Counted from the first letter of the stretch, positions 24,827 through 33,868 are shown. The stretch is 64,000 nt of DNA from Bacteroidota bacterium (GCA_029557895.1 JAKQHT010000024.1:1-64000); one strand, 5' to 3'. Made by a program: numbers and translations. The notes: generated from the sequence alone by a model not told the origin.

Positions 24827-25358
24827 TGTAACGATGTTTTAATAGTTCCTGTAGTTTTACTTTTCCTCTTGACAATTGGGTTCTCGAGTTGCTCTCGGTT
24901 GTGCCTAAAATGTCTGCAATTTCCTGATGGTCATAACCTTCAACCAGATAAAGCATCACCACATATCTGTTTGTTTCGGGCAATTGTGAAATGGCTTGCT
25001 TTACCTGATCTATTGTTATAAGGTCTTCTACCAACCATTCGCCATCAACATCATCGACCGCTTTGAGGTGAACCTCATCCAAAGGGAGCAAATGTGCCCT
25101 TTTGGATTTCAGCAAGTCAATGCATTTATTGATGACGATACGTTTCAACCAGGCACCGAAAGCTACGTCCTTTTTGTATTGGTGCAACTTGGCAAAGGCT
25201 TTGATGAAGGCTTCCTGTACGATATCTTCAGCTTCCACAGGATTCTTCACAAACCGGCTTGCCACCGCATACATGCCATCGCAATATTGGGCATAGAGTT
25301 GCATCTGCGCCTTTCTATCGTTCTGTTTGCATTTTTCAATGATATCGGTTTGAAACAT
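24810..25358 (-). CDS. ECF-type RNA polymerase sigma-70 factor
   Basis: A 182-residue extracytoplasmic-function sigma factor. Region 2 includes YAVASRFVKNPVEAEDIVQEAFIKAF (the -10 recognition and core-binding helices). Region 4 includes ISQLPETNRYVVMLYLVEGYDHQEIADILGTTESNSRTQLSRGK, the -35 recognition helix-turn-helix. The length fits ECF factors. It overlaps the next gene (putative anti-sigma). The upstream region contains AAC-N16-CGTC at 25405-25427, a spacing typical of ECF-recognised promoters, so it may be autoregulated. Confidence 0.92.
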   Translation of the reverse strand: MFQTDIIEKCKQNDRKAQMQLYAQYCDGMYAVASRFVKNPVEAEDIVQEAFIKAFAKLHQYKKDVAFGAWLKRIVINKCIDLLKSKRAHLLPLDEVHLKAVDDVDGEWLVEDLITIDQVKQAISQLPETNRYVVMLYLVEGYDHQEIADILGTTESNSRTQLSRGKVKLQELLKHRYNGERP

Positions 25359-25839
25359 GCTCTGGACGTGCTTTTGGTTTTTTTAGGTTGGGTTCAATAT
25401 AAAGGACGAGACAAAAATGTGAATGTTGCATAAATGATTGTTAATTTTTTGCTGAGATGTTGAGATGCATATTGGATGATAGTAAAAAATTCCAAATCCC
25501 AAATTTGCCTGTGCGGTCCTAAACCTGATGAGGCTACCTCCTTAAACCCAACGCCATGAACTTGCATCCATAAATTTGATTCATGAATAATTTATTGGGA
25601 TTGGGCTAAAGATCTTCTGCAACAAGTCTGACATGACAGTATTTACAGATCCCAACCACCACTACCTTATCACAACACATCTCTCACATCCAAAAAAGTT
25701 TAACTTATCACCACATTTTGACATTTCCTGCGGATTACCGTGCAAAAATTATATCAAAATATTACAAAACGACGTTAATGACTTAAGTTATCGGCATTTT
25801 TTCATTTATATTTATACTCAATTTTTATCAGTATCCCCT
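25359..25839. other. 481-base intergenic region
   Basis: It lies between the ECF sigma gene and the DUF2911 gene, which are divergent. It carries the candidate ECF promoter at 25405-25427. A frame extending the DUF2911 protein upstream to 25633 exists, but its residues are not protein-like for this family. I see no RNA gene or repeat. Confidence 0.5.
25405..25427 (-). promoter_or_regulatory. Candidate autoregulatory ECF promoter
   Basis: On the minus strand, AAC (25425-25427), 16 bases, then CGTC (25405-25408), 47 bases before the sigma ATG. ECF sigma factors often recognise an AAC-type -35 and a CGT-type -10 element at 16-17 bases. There is no TAnnTTTG box here, so the housekeeping sigma is not an obvious reader. 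Confidence 0.45.
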
Positions 25840-26415
25840 ATGAACCGATTTTTGAAATGGACCATCATCACCCTATCGATTGTTGCGCTGGGGCTTTTTG
25901 TGTACGCCTATTTTTTTGAAGATATTTTTAGCAAGCGATTGAGCCCAAAAGATATCGTGAAATTTGAGCTCAATGATACCAAACTCGAAGTGCTCTACAA
26001 CAGGCCTTACAAAAAAAACCGTGAAATTTTCGGTGCATTGGTACCTTTTGATCAGGTTTGGCGCACCGGAGCCAACGAAGCGACAACATTTATCACTAAC
26101 AAAGACTTGATGATTGAGGGCAAGCGGATGCCCAAAGGCGAATATACCCTGTGGACCATTCCACATGACACTGCATGGAACGTCATCTTCAATACCAAAC
26201 AATATCCTTGGGGGGTTGATGAACAAATGCGGGCCATGCGCGAGCCACAATTTGACCTTATAAACATCATCCAGCCAGTAAAAAGTATCGAAAAACCCGT
26301 GGAGCAGTTTACCATAGCTTTTGACAACACCACCGACGAACTAAAAATGACCTTGGTCTGGGATCTTACTAAAATTGAGGTTCCCATGGAAATCATTGCA
26401 ACACAACCACAATAA
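25840..26415 (+). CDS. DUF2911 domain-containing membrane-anchored protein
   Basis: A 191-residue protein: an N-terminal transmembrane or signal-anchor segment (IITLSIVALGLFVYAYFF, residues 7-24), then the DUF2911 domain (LEVLYNRPYKKNREIFGALV, VWRTGANEATTF, MPKGEYTLWTIPHD, NVIFNTKQYPWG). The family is common in Bacteroidota and has no known function; it probably sits on the periplasmic side. The start is the ATG at 25840. Gap of 17 bases to meaB, so the two are likely co-transcribed. Confidence 0.87.
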   Translation: MNRFLKWTIITLSIVALGLFVYAYFFEDIFSKRLSPKDIVKFELNDTKLEVLYNRPYKKNREIFGALVPFDQVWRTGANEATTFITNKDLMIEGKRMPKGEYTLWTIPHDTAWNVIFNTKQYPWGVDEQMRAMREPQFDLINIIQPVKSIEKPVEQFTIAFDNTTDELKMTLVWDLTKIEVPMEIIATQPQ

Positions 26416-26432
26416 GAAAACAAACCACCATC

Positions 26433-27503
26433 TTGACAACGAGCGACAACACCCCTGAAAGCATAAAACCTGCATCCACACAAGGGACTACCAACGCTAT
26501 TGCCATAAAGAACCTCAAGAACAAACGGTTACAGCAGCCCACAACCGATGATCTGACCCACGGCATCATAAACGGTAACATGACAGCCTTGAGCCGTGCC
26601 ATAACCTTGGTGGAAAGCACCAACAAGGACCACCAGAAAAAAGCTGAAGCGATCTTGAACCTCTGCCTACCACATGCTAACAGATCCATCAGGATTGGTA
26701 TCACAGGTGTCCCAGGAGTGGGAAAAAGTACATTTATAGAAGCCTTTGGGATGCACCTTACCGGCTTGGGAAAAAAGGTTGCGGTACTGGCTGTTGACCC
26801 GAGCAGTACCTTGAGCAAAGGCTCCATACTCGGCGATAAGACCCGGATGGAAGATTTGGTAAAAAACGAACATGCCTATATCAGGCCTTCCCCTTCGGGG
26901 AATTCCCTTGGAGGCGTGGCTCGTAAAACCCGAGAGACCATCATCCTTTGCGAAGCTGCAGGTTTTGACACGATACTCATCGAAACTGTTGGTGTAGGCC
27001 AAAGCGAAACTGCCGTGCATAGCATGGTGGATTTCTTCCTGTTGCTAAAATTGGCCGGGGCAGGTGACGAACTTCAGGGCATAAAACGTGGCATTATGGA
27101 AATGGCCGATGCCATTGTCATCAACAAGGCCGACGGCGACAATTTAAAACAGGCCAAAAATGCCAAAGCAGAGTTTGGCCGTGCCCTCCACCTCTACCCT
27201 GCCAAAGATTCCGGCTGGAAACCCAAAGTACTACTGGCAAGCGCTCTGAAAAAAGAAGGGATTTCCGAAACTTGGGAATTGATTAATACTTATTGGCTGC
27301 TCACCAAAGACAACGGTTTTTTTGACAGTAAACGAAAAGGCCAAAACAAGTTTTGGATGCTCCAAACTATCGAAGAACGTCTAAAATCCGATTTTTATGA
27401 CAACCCACGCGTCAAGCAAGAACTGGATAGGCAACTATCACTCCTCGACCAAGGCAAAACAACACCTTTTGCTGCAGCAGAAATGGTTCTGGGAATAAAA
27501 TAG
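26433..27503 (+). CDS. meaB: Methylmalonyl-CoA mutase-associated GTPase MeaB/ArgK
   Basis: A G3E P-loop GTPase that loads and protects the B12 cofactor of methylmalonyl-CoA mutase. It has 356 residues. Walker A is GVPGVGKSTFIEAFG; LAVDPSSTLSKGSILGDKTRM and ETVGVGQSE are the switch regions; VINKADGDN is the NKxD guanine specificity motif. The start is TTG at 26433; the first in-frame ATG falls at residue 50, after the conserved N-terminal helix, so the TTG is preferred. Functionally paired with mmaB at 16370; the mutase is not in the window. Confidence 0.92.
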   Translation: MTTSDNTPESIKPASTQGTTNAIAIKNLKNKRLQQPTTDDLTHGIINGNMTALSRAITLVESTNKDHQKKAEAILNLCLPHANRSIRIGITGVPGVGKSTFIEAFGMHLTGLGKKVAVLAVDPSSTLSKGSILGDKTRMEDLVKNEHAYIRPSPSGNSLGGVARKTRETIILCEAAGFDTILIETVGVGQSETAVHSMVDFFLLLKLAGAGDELQGIKRGIMEMADAIVINKADGDNLKQAKNAKAEFGRALHLYPAKDSGWKPKVLLASALKKEGISETWELINTYWLLTKDNGFFDSKRKGQNKFWMLQTIEERLKSDFYDNPRVKQELDRQLSLLDQGKTTPFAAAEMVLGIK

Positions 27504-27581
27504 TGTTACTGCCCAACATGCAATAACGCCTTTAAGCACCTAGCTTTTGTATAGGCACCAACAATATTATAAAAACGGATT

Positions 27582-28520
27582 TCAAAAATTGGACTTGTAC
27601 CAATCCACTTGCGCCTTTACGGCTTCTAATAAGGTTGTGGTCGGGTTGTAGTTCAGCAGTTTTCGAGCTTTGTCAATATTGGCCTTTGTGCGCAACTGGT
27701 CGCCGGCACGCTTGGCTATAACGTTAACTTTTATCTTTTTCCCCAAAATCTTTTCCACGGCCTCAATGCCTTCTTGTGTGGTATGCTCTTCTTCTGTACC
27801 GAGGTTGAATATTTCGCCATTGACCACATCTTCATTGCCTATGACACTGACAACGCCATCTACGATATCGCCCACATAGGTAAAGCTCCTCAAGTGCTTG
27901 TCGCTACCTTCATACAGTGGGAATGCTTCATCGTTAAGGCCGAGTGCTATCAATTTGGTGTACATTTTTTCTGGACGCTCCCGTGGGCCAATTACAGAGT
28001 AAAGTCTTAAAGAACAGGATTTAAAACGTTCTTCCCTGCTTTTTTGCAATACCAATTGCTCGGCTGCCAACTTTGTGACACCATAATGTGATGCAGGACG
28101 GGGCGCAATGTCTTCGGCAAAAGTTGCCTCAAGCCCGTAAATGGAAGATGTACCGATGTTGACAAACAGTTTTAATTGCTTGCACGCCAAAGCATAATCG
28201 ATAAGATTTTTGGTAGCTATGACATTGTTGCTAAAATAATCCTCAAACGTTGAGGTTGCCGAAATTCCTGGCTGTGCCGCAAAATGGAAAATATAATCGA
28301 CATCAGTAGGCAAGAAATCTAATAGATTATCATTTCTCAAATCTTGCACAATGATTTCAATGCCTTTATCAGTCAGAGACTTGGCATTCAATTTTTTAAG
28401 ATCCACACTGTAATATGCACAGAAATTATCTACCCCAACAACTTCGTGTCCAAGGGCGTGCAATTGTTCTGCCGTATGCGATCCTATAAACCCAGCCGCT
28501 CCAGTAACCAATATCTTCAT
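27582..28520 (-). CDS. NAD-dependent epimerase/dehydratase (UDP-uronate epimerase-like)
   Basis: A 312-residue extended SDR enzyme. The Rossmann motif is ILVTGAAGFIGSHTAEQL (GxxGxxG), the catalytic YxxxK is HYGVTKLAAEQLV, and GVDNFCAYYSVDLKK is the substrate loop typical of UDP-glucuronate/galacturonate 4-epimerases. It is divergent from the GT2-LAB_N-GT83 cassette and may supply a nucleotide sugar for it. No exact -7 box was found. Substrate is inferred. Confidence 0.85.
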   Translation of the reverse strand: MKILVTGAAGFIGSHTAEQLHALGHEVVGVDNFCAYYSVDLKKLNAKSLTDKGIEIIVQDLRNDNLLDFLPTDVDYIFHFAAQPGISATSTFEDYFSNNVIATKNLIDYALACKQLKLFVNIGTSSIYGLEATFAEDIAPRPASHYGVTKLAAEQLVLQKSREERFKSCSLRLYSVIGPRERPEKMYTKLIALGLNDEAFPLYEGSDKHLRSFTYVGDIVDGVVSVIGNEDVVNGEIFNLGTEEEHTTQEGIEAVEKILGKKIKVNVIAKRAGDQLRTKANIDKARKLLNYNPTTTLLEAVKAQVDWYKSNF

Positions 28521-28608
28521 AAAATGACGTTTATGTAATTGAGGCGCAAGTTAAATCTTTTTTATATAATTTAGACAATCATTTTTAAGCCTTTCATTTA
28601 AAAATAGA

Positions 28609-28616
28609 TATTTTTG
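28609..28616 (+). promoter_or_regulatory. -7 box of the GT2-LAB_N-GT83 operon
   Basis: TATTTTTG on the plus strand, 20 bases before the ATG at 28637. Confidence 0.6.
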
Positions 28617-28636
28617 CAAGAACCAACCCAAACTAA

Positions 28637-29350
28637 ATGGATCACAGGTTTACCGTCATTGTGCCCGTCTATAACGAACAGGACAATCTGGAACGGGTAG
28701 AAAAAGAACTGCTGGCATATTTGCCAGTAGCAAAATTTCCTACCAAGATCCTATTTGTAAACGACGGCTCAAAAGACAATAGCCAGATGTACATTGAGTC
28801 TATCTGCCAAAGAAACACCGACTTTCATTATCTTTGTTTTGAGAGCAATAAGGGTTTGAGCGCGGCCATCAAAGCAGGGTTTGACCATGCCGATACCGAA
28901 CTGGTGGGCTATATGGATGCTGACCTCCAGACCTCACCGCAGGACTTCAATCTTCTATTGGAACATATCGGCCCTTACGATCTTGTCACTGGGGTAAGAT
29001 CCGAAAGAAAAGATTCGTATGTGAAGAATCTGTCCTCAAAGATTGCCAACGGCATTCGTCGTACCTTTACCAATGATGGCATGGACGACACAGGATGTCC
29101 GCTCAAGGTTATCAAGACCGAATATGCCAAGCGCATCCCGATGTTCAAAGGCTTGCACCGTTTTTTGCCGGCCATGATCCTACTCCAAGAAGGAAAAATC
29201 ATACAGGTTCCGGTAAGACATTTTCCACGCATTGCGGGTAAAGCCAATTTTGGACTTTGGAACCGATTGCTTGGCCCATTGATGGATTGCTTTGCCTATC
29301 TTTGGATGAAGAAAAAATACATCAATTACAAAATAAGCAAAAAAGGTTAA
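28637..29350 (+). CDS. Glycosyltransferase family 2 (polyprenyl-phosphate sugar synthase-like)
   Basis: A 237-residue GT2 enzyme of the ArnC/dolichol-phosphate mannosyltransferase type: FTVIVPVYNEQDNLERV, KILFVNDGSKDNS, GYMDADLQTSPQDF (DxD) and the C-terminal RHFPRIAGKANFGLWNRL. No C-terminal membrane helices. It would charge undecaprenyl phosphate with a sugar for the GT83-type transferase two genes downstream. The stop abuts the LAB_N gene at 29351. Confidence 0.88.
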   Translation: MDHRFTVIVPVYNEQDNLERVEKELLAYLPVAKFPTKILFVNDGSKDNSQMYIESICQRNTDFHYLCFESNKGLSAAIKAGFDHADTELVGYMDADLQTSPQDFNLLLEHIGPYDLVTGVRSERKDSYVKNLSSKIANGIRRTFTNDGMDDTGCPLKVIKTEYAKRIPMFKGLHRFLPAMILLQEGKIIQVPVRHFPRIAGKANFGLWNRLLGPLMDCFAYLWMKKKYINYKISKKG

Positions 29351-29986
29351 ATGAGCCACTGGTTAATATATAGCATAGGGTTTGTAGCACAAATCTTGTT
29401 TTCTTCGAGACTCCTCATCCAATGGGTTGTATCGGAACGCCAACAAAAAGTCATTACCCCTAGCACGTTTTGGACCTTGAGCATTGTGGCATCCTTCCTA
29501 CTTTTTATTTATGGTTACCTCCGCCAAGATTTTGCCATCATGCTCGGCCAGTGCATTACTTATTTTATCTATATAAGAAACCTACAACTTCAAGGTGAAT
29601 GGCACAAAGTCCATCCGGTACTTCAATGGGTATTACTACTGGTGCCCACATTGATAATCATCTATTATTTCAACAACAACCGAATTGATGTCGACATACT
29701 TTTCAAGAACAAAGATATCCCGTTATGGCTCTTGCTTCTTGGCATCGTTTCACAATTGATCTTTACGTTCCGGTTTGTGTATCAGTGGTTGTATTCCGAA
29801 CACAAAAAAGAATCGGCCTTACCATTTGGTTTTTGGCTGTTGAGCCTTTCCGGTGCATTGCTCATCCTAACATACGCCATTTTCAGGCAAGATCCTGTCT
29901 TGTTGGTGGGACACGGTATTGGCTCAATCATTTACGCCAGAAATCTTTACTTAATCCATAAAGAGAATGCCAAAAATTCTGTATGA
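29351..29986 (+). CDS. Duplicated LAB_N-domain membrane protein
   Basis: A 211-residue integral membrane protein made of two copies of the lipid-A-disaccharide-synthase N-terminal (LAB_N) domain. Copy 1 (residues 5-80) has FVAQILFSSRLLIQWVVSER and copy 2 (about 120-200) has IVSQLIFTFRFVYQWLYSEH, with matching FWxLS, YxxxRQD and IYxRNL elements. About six transmembrane helices in total. It lacks the catalytic GT19 domain of LpxB. Placed between a polyprenyl-P-sugar synthase and a GT83 enzyme, it may flip or present the lipid-linked sugar (inference). Abuts the previous gene; overlaps the next by 20 bases. Confidence 0.82.
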   Translation: MSHWLIYSIGFVAQILFSSRLLIQWVVSERQQKVITPSTFWTLSIVASFLLFIYGYLRQDFAIMLGQCITYFIYIRNLQLQGEWHKVHPVLQWVLLLVPTLIIIYYFNNNRIDVDILFKNKDIPLWLLLLGIVSQLIFTFRFVYQWLYSEHKKESALPFGFWLLSLSGALLILTYAIFRQDPVLLVGHGIGSIIYARNLYLIHKENAKNSV

Positions 29987-31583
29987 CAGGCCTATAGCGA
30001 TTATGGTCATTGTTGTTTTGGCGATGTTGTTGTTTGGTAACGAAACCATTCCCGTGAGCATCATGGAAGCCCGAAATTTTATTACCGCAAGAGAAATGGT
30101 CGATGACGGCAATTGGCTCTTGACCACCATGAACGGCGAAGCGCGTTATGAAAAACCCCCTTTGCCCACATGGCTTACGGCACTTTCTGGATTGCTTTTT
30201 GGCATGAAAAGCATCACGGCGCTCCGGTTGCCGGCCATTATTTTTATCGCAATTATCGGAATTTATATTTTTCTTCTTTCAAAAAAACTGTTGGGCAATA
30301 CTGCACACAGCATTTGCAATGCCTTGATAGGTATCAGCTCATTTTATGTGATTGGAATTGTTTTTGAAGCGCCATGGGACATTTTTGCACACGGGTTTAT
30401 GCTCATGGGCATTTATTATTTGACCGTTTTGTATTATACCGACACAAATAGGCTGCGATTTGGTTTGCTCGCCGGACTTTTTATGGGCTGTTCTTTTTTG
30501 TCAAAAGGACCCATACCAATGTACGCCCTCTTTCTCCCTTTTCTGATTTCATTTGGAATTATCTACCGTTTCAAAGGTTTTAAAAGAAAATGGCCAATTC
30601 TGATTTTAGCTTTCGTTGTGGCGATAATGATCGGCGGATGGTGGTTTGTGTATGTCCGAATAATGGATCCCGAAACATTTGTATCGATTGCCGAACGCGA
30701 AACCAACAATTGGCATAGTTACAACACCAAACCTATATATTATTACTGGAGCTTTTTTGCACAGAGCGGAATCTGGACCATACCCGCGTTTATTGCACTT
30801 TTGTACCCTTATCTAAAAAAAAGGGTTTCAAATCTGAAGGCATACCAGTTCAGTTTGCTTTGGACGGTTTTGGCCGTGTTGCTGCTATCGCTTGTGCCCG
30901 AAAAAAAGTCGAGATACCTTATGCCCGTACTTATCCCGATGGCCATAAACACCGGATTTTACATAGAATATCTGATACGATCGTTCAAGGAGCTAAAAGA
31001 AAAGAAAACGCTATTGCCTGTACATTTCAATTTTGGTCTAATAGGAATTGTGGCTCTTGGCGCTCCAGTGGCACTCTTCTTTCTTTTGGGTGAAAGCCTA
31101 AAAAAGCATTGGATCGGGTTTGCATTTTCATCCTTAATCATGATCCTCATTGGCGTTGCCATTATTCTGTTTTTGAAACAAAAAAACTTCCGTAACGTCT
31201 TTTTACTTACGGTAGCATTTTTTGTTTCTACCTTTATGTTTGTGCTTCCTGTTTTGAAAAACAGCGTTGGCAAACCAATTAGCCCATTGACTATTACCAA
31301 CCATGAAAACCTGACCGTTTACGGAATGGACTATGTGTCTCCGGAAATTATATGGTATTATGGCGATATAATAAAACCTTTGAAAATGGCTGACGGCAGT
31401 TACTCATTTCCCAATGAAAAACAGTTTGGTATTATTGGCAGCGGTCTCAACGAAAAGGACCGACATGCCTTACAAAAACGTTACCATATCGAAGAAAAAG
31501 CAAGCTTTGACCTCAACCCCACAATCGGAAGCCGGCACAACGACAGGCTTATAGGAGAGTTTTATATACTCACTGAACTTTGA
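29967..31583 (+). CDS. ArnT-like membrane glycosyltransferase (GT83)
   Basis: A 538-residue integral-membrane GT-C enzyme related to ArnT, which transfers sugars from polyprenyl phosphate to lipid A in the periplasm. The first external loop has SIMEARNFITAREM and MNGEARYEKPPLPTWL (acidic residues plus the KPP motif), followed by about 11 transmembrane helices and a small C-terminal soluble domain. It is the last gene of the GT2-LAB_N-GT83 operon, overlapping LAB_N by 20 bases and the convergent PAP2 gene by 14. Confidence 0.87.
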   Translation: MPKILYDRPIAIMVIVVLAMLLFGNETIPVSIMEARNFITAREMVDDGNWLLTTMNGEARYEKPPLPTWLTALSGLLFGMKSITALRLPAIIFIAIIGIYIFLLSKKLLGNTAHSICNALIGISSFYVIGIVFEAPWDIFAHGFMLMGIYYLTVLYYTDTNRLRFGLLAGLFMGCSFLSKGPIPMYALFLPFLISFGIIYRFKGFKRKWPILILAFVVAIMIGGWWFVYVRIMDPETFVSIAERETNNWHSYNTKPIYYYWSFFAQSGIWTIPAFIALLYPYLKKRVSNLKAYQFSLLWTVLAVLLLSLVPEKKSRYLMPVLIPMAINTGFYIEYLIRSFKELKEKKTLLPVHFNFGLIGIVALGAPVALFFLLGESLKKHWIGFAFSSLIMILIGVAIILFLKQKNFRNVFLLTVAFFVSTFMFVLPVLKNSVGKPISPLTITNHENLTVYGMDYVSPEIIWYYGDIIKPLKMADGSYSFPNEKQFGIIGSGLNEKDRHALQKRYHIEEKASFDLNPTIGSRHNDRLIGEFYILTEL

Positions 31584-32145
31584 CCAATCGGGCAGTCAGG
31601 TAACGGTACAGTCTATAAAACATATATCCCGAAATCGCACCAAACATCATTCCGACGGTAATGTCCAACGGATAATGAACGCCGATATACACCCTGCTGT
31701 AAGCCATCAAAAATGCCCAGGCCAAAAGCATGTACAAAAGATATTTGAACCGCTTTCGCAGTATTATACCAACAAAAACTGCCGTAGCCATGGCATTGGC
31801 GGCATGACCTGAAAAAAAGCCGAAACGACCACCGCAACCGGGTTTTACGATCCTTATGGTATCAATCAATCCCGCAACATGACAAGGTCTTGGACGCTCC
31901 ATACCGTGCTTGAACAGATTGGCAACCTGATCGGTAAAGAGAATCATTAGAGCTACCACGGCAACGGTTATCACTATGTTTCTTTTGCCAACATGCTTAA
32001 AAATGAGAAACAGCAAAATGGCATACAATGGAATCCAATTGAATTTGGCAGTATAGGCCATCCAAAACGGATCCCAGGTGCTTGAGCCCAAGCTATTGAG
32101 ATAAATAAATAATTCGGTATCGTATTTAAGGAGCTGATCGAGCAT
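31570..32145 (-). CDS. PAP2-family phosphatase (membrane lipid phosphatase)
   Basis: A 191-residue membrane protein with the three PAP2 motifs: KHGMERPRP (the K...RP motif), FFSGHAANAM and SRVYIGVHYPLDITVG. Members dephosphorylate undecaprenyl diphosphate or lipid A. Located tail-to-tail with the GT83 gene, a lipid A or C55-PP substrate is plausible. It starts at ATG 32145, overlapping the stop of the 75-residue gene (TAATG), so it is part of the MATE operon. Confidence 0.88.
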   Translation of the reverse strand: MLDQLLKYDTELFIYLNSLGSSTWDPFWMAYTAKFNWIPLYAILLFLIFKHVGKRNIVITVAVVALMILFTDQVANLFKHGMERPRPCHVAGLIDTIRIVKPGCGGRFGFFSGHAANAMATAVFVGIILRKRFKYLLYMLLAWAFLMAYSRVYIGVHYPLDITVGMMFGAISGYMFYRLYRYLTARLVKVQ

Positions 32146-32372
32146 TATTCGTTATATCTGTCGATTTCCCTATCGTAAAAATCTGTCGCAAGCTGAATGA
32201 GGTTCTCGGCCTCAGATTCGATTTCCTTTTGGTCGTCGTCATCAAATTCTTCTAGCCATTCGACTTCATCGTTTTCGAGGTTTAGTATAAAACGCGGGAA
32301 ATCTGTATGTATGATGTAGATAGCATCTGGAAAATCTGTATTGTCTCCCAATATAAATTTTGGCAATTCCAT
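32145..32372 (-). CDS. Small acidic conserved protein
   Basis: A 75-residue acidic protein that I do not recognise by family. It has a short beta-rich first half (PKFILGDNTDFPDAIYII, then FILNLENDEVEWLEEF) and a C-terminal acidic helix ending DREIDRYNE. It sits 4 bases after the MATE gene and overlaps the PAP2 gene start, so it is translated from the same mRNA. The tight coupling and normal codon pattern indicate a real gene. Confidence 0.75.
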   Translation of the reverse strand: MELPKFILGDNTDFPDAIYIIHTDFPRFILNLENDEVEWLEEFDDDDQKEIESEAENLIQLATDFYDREIDRYNE

Positions 32373-32376
32373 AATA

Positions 32377-33759
32377 TCAAGTATTTGATTTCTTCAAAAT
32401 TAACTTTTTTGTCAGATATTCAAACCGAATGTACAACAAAATGGCGGCACTTGTTAATCCCGCTACCAATCCGAACCAAATACCTGTACTTCCAAGCGCT
32501 TCTGCCTTTCCCAGAACATAGCTTATCGGAAACCCAATTCCCCAATAAGACACAAAGGTGATGAGTGTTGGTATTTTGACATCTTGCAGACCACGCAAGG
32601 CTCCCAAAACAATGACTTGCATGCTATCGCTAATCTGGAAAACACCAGCCAAAAGCAGCAAGGAGGCGGCGAGGCTGACAACTTCTGCATTGTCCATAGC
32701 GTTCAATGGGTCGTTCATGTCCACATAGATAGTGGGCAAAACGTTGTGGAGCAACCAAAACATAATAGCAAAAATCGTAGCAAACATCACACCGAGCAAA
32801 AAAATGGATTTTGCAATACGGCGCAATTCGGGATAATCTTTGAGTCCTTTTTGATTCCCGACGCGTATCATTGCCGTGACGCTCAAGCCAGAGGCCACCA
32901 TAAAGGTCATTGTTGCCAAATTGAGCGCTATTTGATTGGCCGCCTGCGGATTTTTCCCTAAAGTTCCGCTCAACCAAATAGCCGCAGTGAAGATGAGCAC
33001 TTCAAAAAACATCTGCATAGCACTGGGATAGCCCAAATGAAATACTTTTTTAAGCATTGCCTTATCGAGATGGAAAATACGGAGGTTGACAATGTATGGT
33101 TTGGTCTTGGCCGTATTGTACAACAACCATCCCAAGAACAGCAACATCCCTATACGCGACAACAATGTACCGAGGGCCGCACCGACGATACCCATTTCAG
33201 GAAATCCCAACTTACCGAATATCAGAACATAATTAAAAAAAACATTCAACATATTGGCCAAAATAGTGGCATACATCGGATATTTTACCAATGACAGTCC
33301 ATCGCTAAATTGCTTAAACCCCTGAAAAATAAGAAGCGGTATCAGCGAAAAGCCCACAAGATCAAGATAAGGCATGGCAAGGTCAACTACTTCTTTTGGT
33401 TGCTTCATTATGTGCATCAAGGGTTTTGCCAATAGCAGGGCAAGGAAAAGCAAGACACTCAATACCGTACACAGAAAAAGCCCATGTTTGAACGAGGTTT
33501 TGCCGCTTTCAAAATCCTGCTGGGAATCTGCTTCGGCAATCAATGGTGTAATAGCTGTAGAGAAGCCGATGCCCAAGGACATTGCCACAAAGATAAAACT
33601 GTTGCCCAAAGACACAGCGGCAAGTTGAGCAGAACCTAACTGACCAACCATAATATTATCTACCAACCCTACAAATGTATGGCCAAGCATCCCAAGCATC
33701 ACAGGGGTTGCGAGCCGTAGATTGTACTTAAATTCTTTGGTATAGTGCGAAAGTGTCAC
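32377..33759 (-). CDS. MATE-family efflux transporter
   Basis: A 460-residue multidrug/Na+ or H+ antiporter of the MATE family, about 12 transmembrane helices: LATPVMLGMLGHTFVGLVDN and MVGQLGSAQLAAVSLG in helix 1-2 are the family signature, repeated in the second half (GYPSAMQMFFEVLIF). The start is GTG at 33759, matching the usual N-terminus of homologues. Promoter box at 33777-33784. First gene of a three-gene operon with the acidic protein and PAP2 phosphatase. The substrate is not predictable. Confidence 0.92.
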   Translation of the reverse strand: MTLSHYTKEFKYNLRLATPVMLGMLGHTFVGLVDNIMVGQLGSAQLAAVSLGNSFIFVAMSLGIGFSTAITPLIAEADSQQDFESGKTSFKHGLFLCTVLSVLLFLALLLAKPLMHIMKQPKEVVDLAMPYLDLVGFSLIPLLIFQGFKQFSDGLSLVKYPMYATILANMLNVFFNYVLIFGKLGFPEMGIVGAALGTLLSRIGMLLFLGWLLYNTAKTKPYIVNLRIFHLDKAMLKKVFHLGYPSAMQMFFEVLIFTAAIWLSGTLGKNPQAANQIALNLATMTFMVASGLSVTAMIRVGNQKGLKDYPELRRIAKSIFLLGVMFATIFAIMFWLLHNVLPTIYVDMNDPLNAMDNAEVVSLAASLLLLAGVFQISDSMQVIVLGALRGLQDVKIPTLITFVSYWGIGFPISYVLGKAEALGSTGIWFGLVAGLTSAAILLYIRFEYLTKKLILKKSNT

Positions 33760-33776
33760 GTATGAAATTTGAAGCG

Positions 33777-33784
33777 CAAAGATA
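33777..33784 (-). promoter_or_regulatory. -7 box of the MATE operon
   Basis: TATCTTTG on the minus strand, 17 bases before the GTG start at 33759. Confidence 0.6.
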
Positions 33785-33868
33785 ATCGTTATCGGGAAAA
33801 CGGATTTGTAAAATCAGGCTATTTTTATTTACTCAAAAAATTATCAGTTTCGAGTGAAGCACCTACTA

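Noticed and set aside
25633..25839. Upstream extension of the DUF2911 protein by 69 residues
   Set aside because: The added residues look like translated intergenic DNA, and the signal-anchor helix fits directly after the ATG at 25840.
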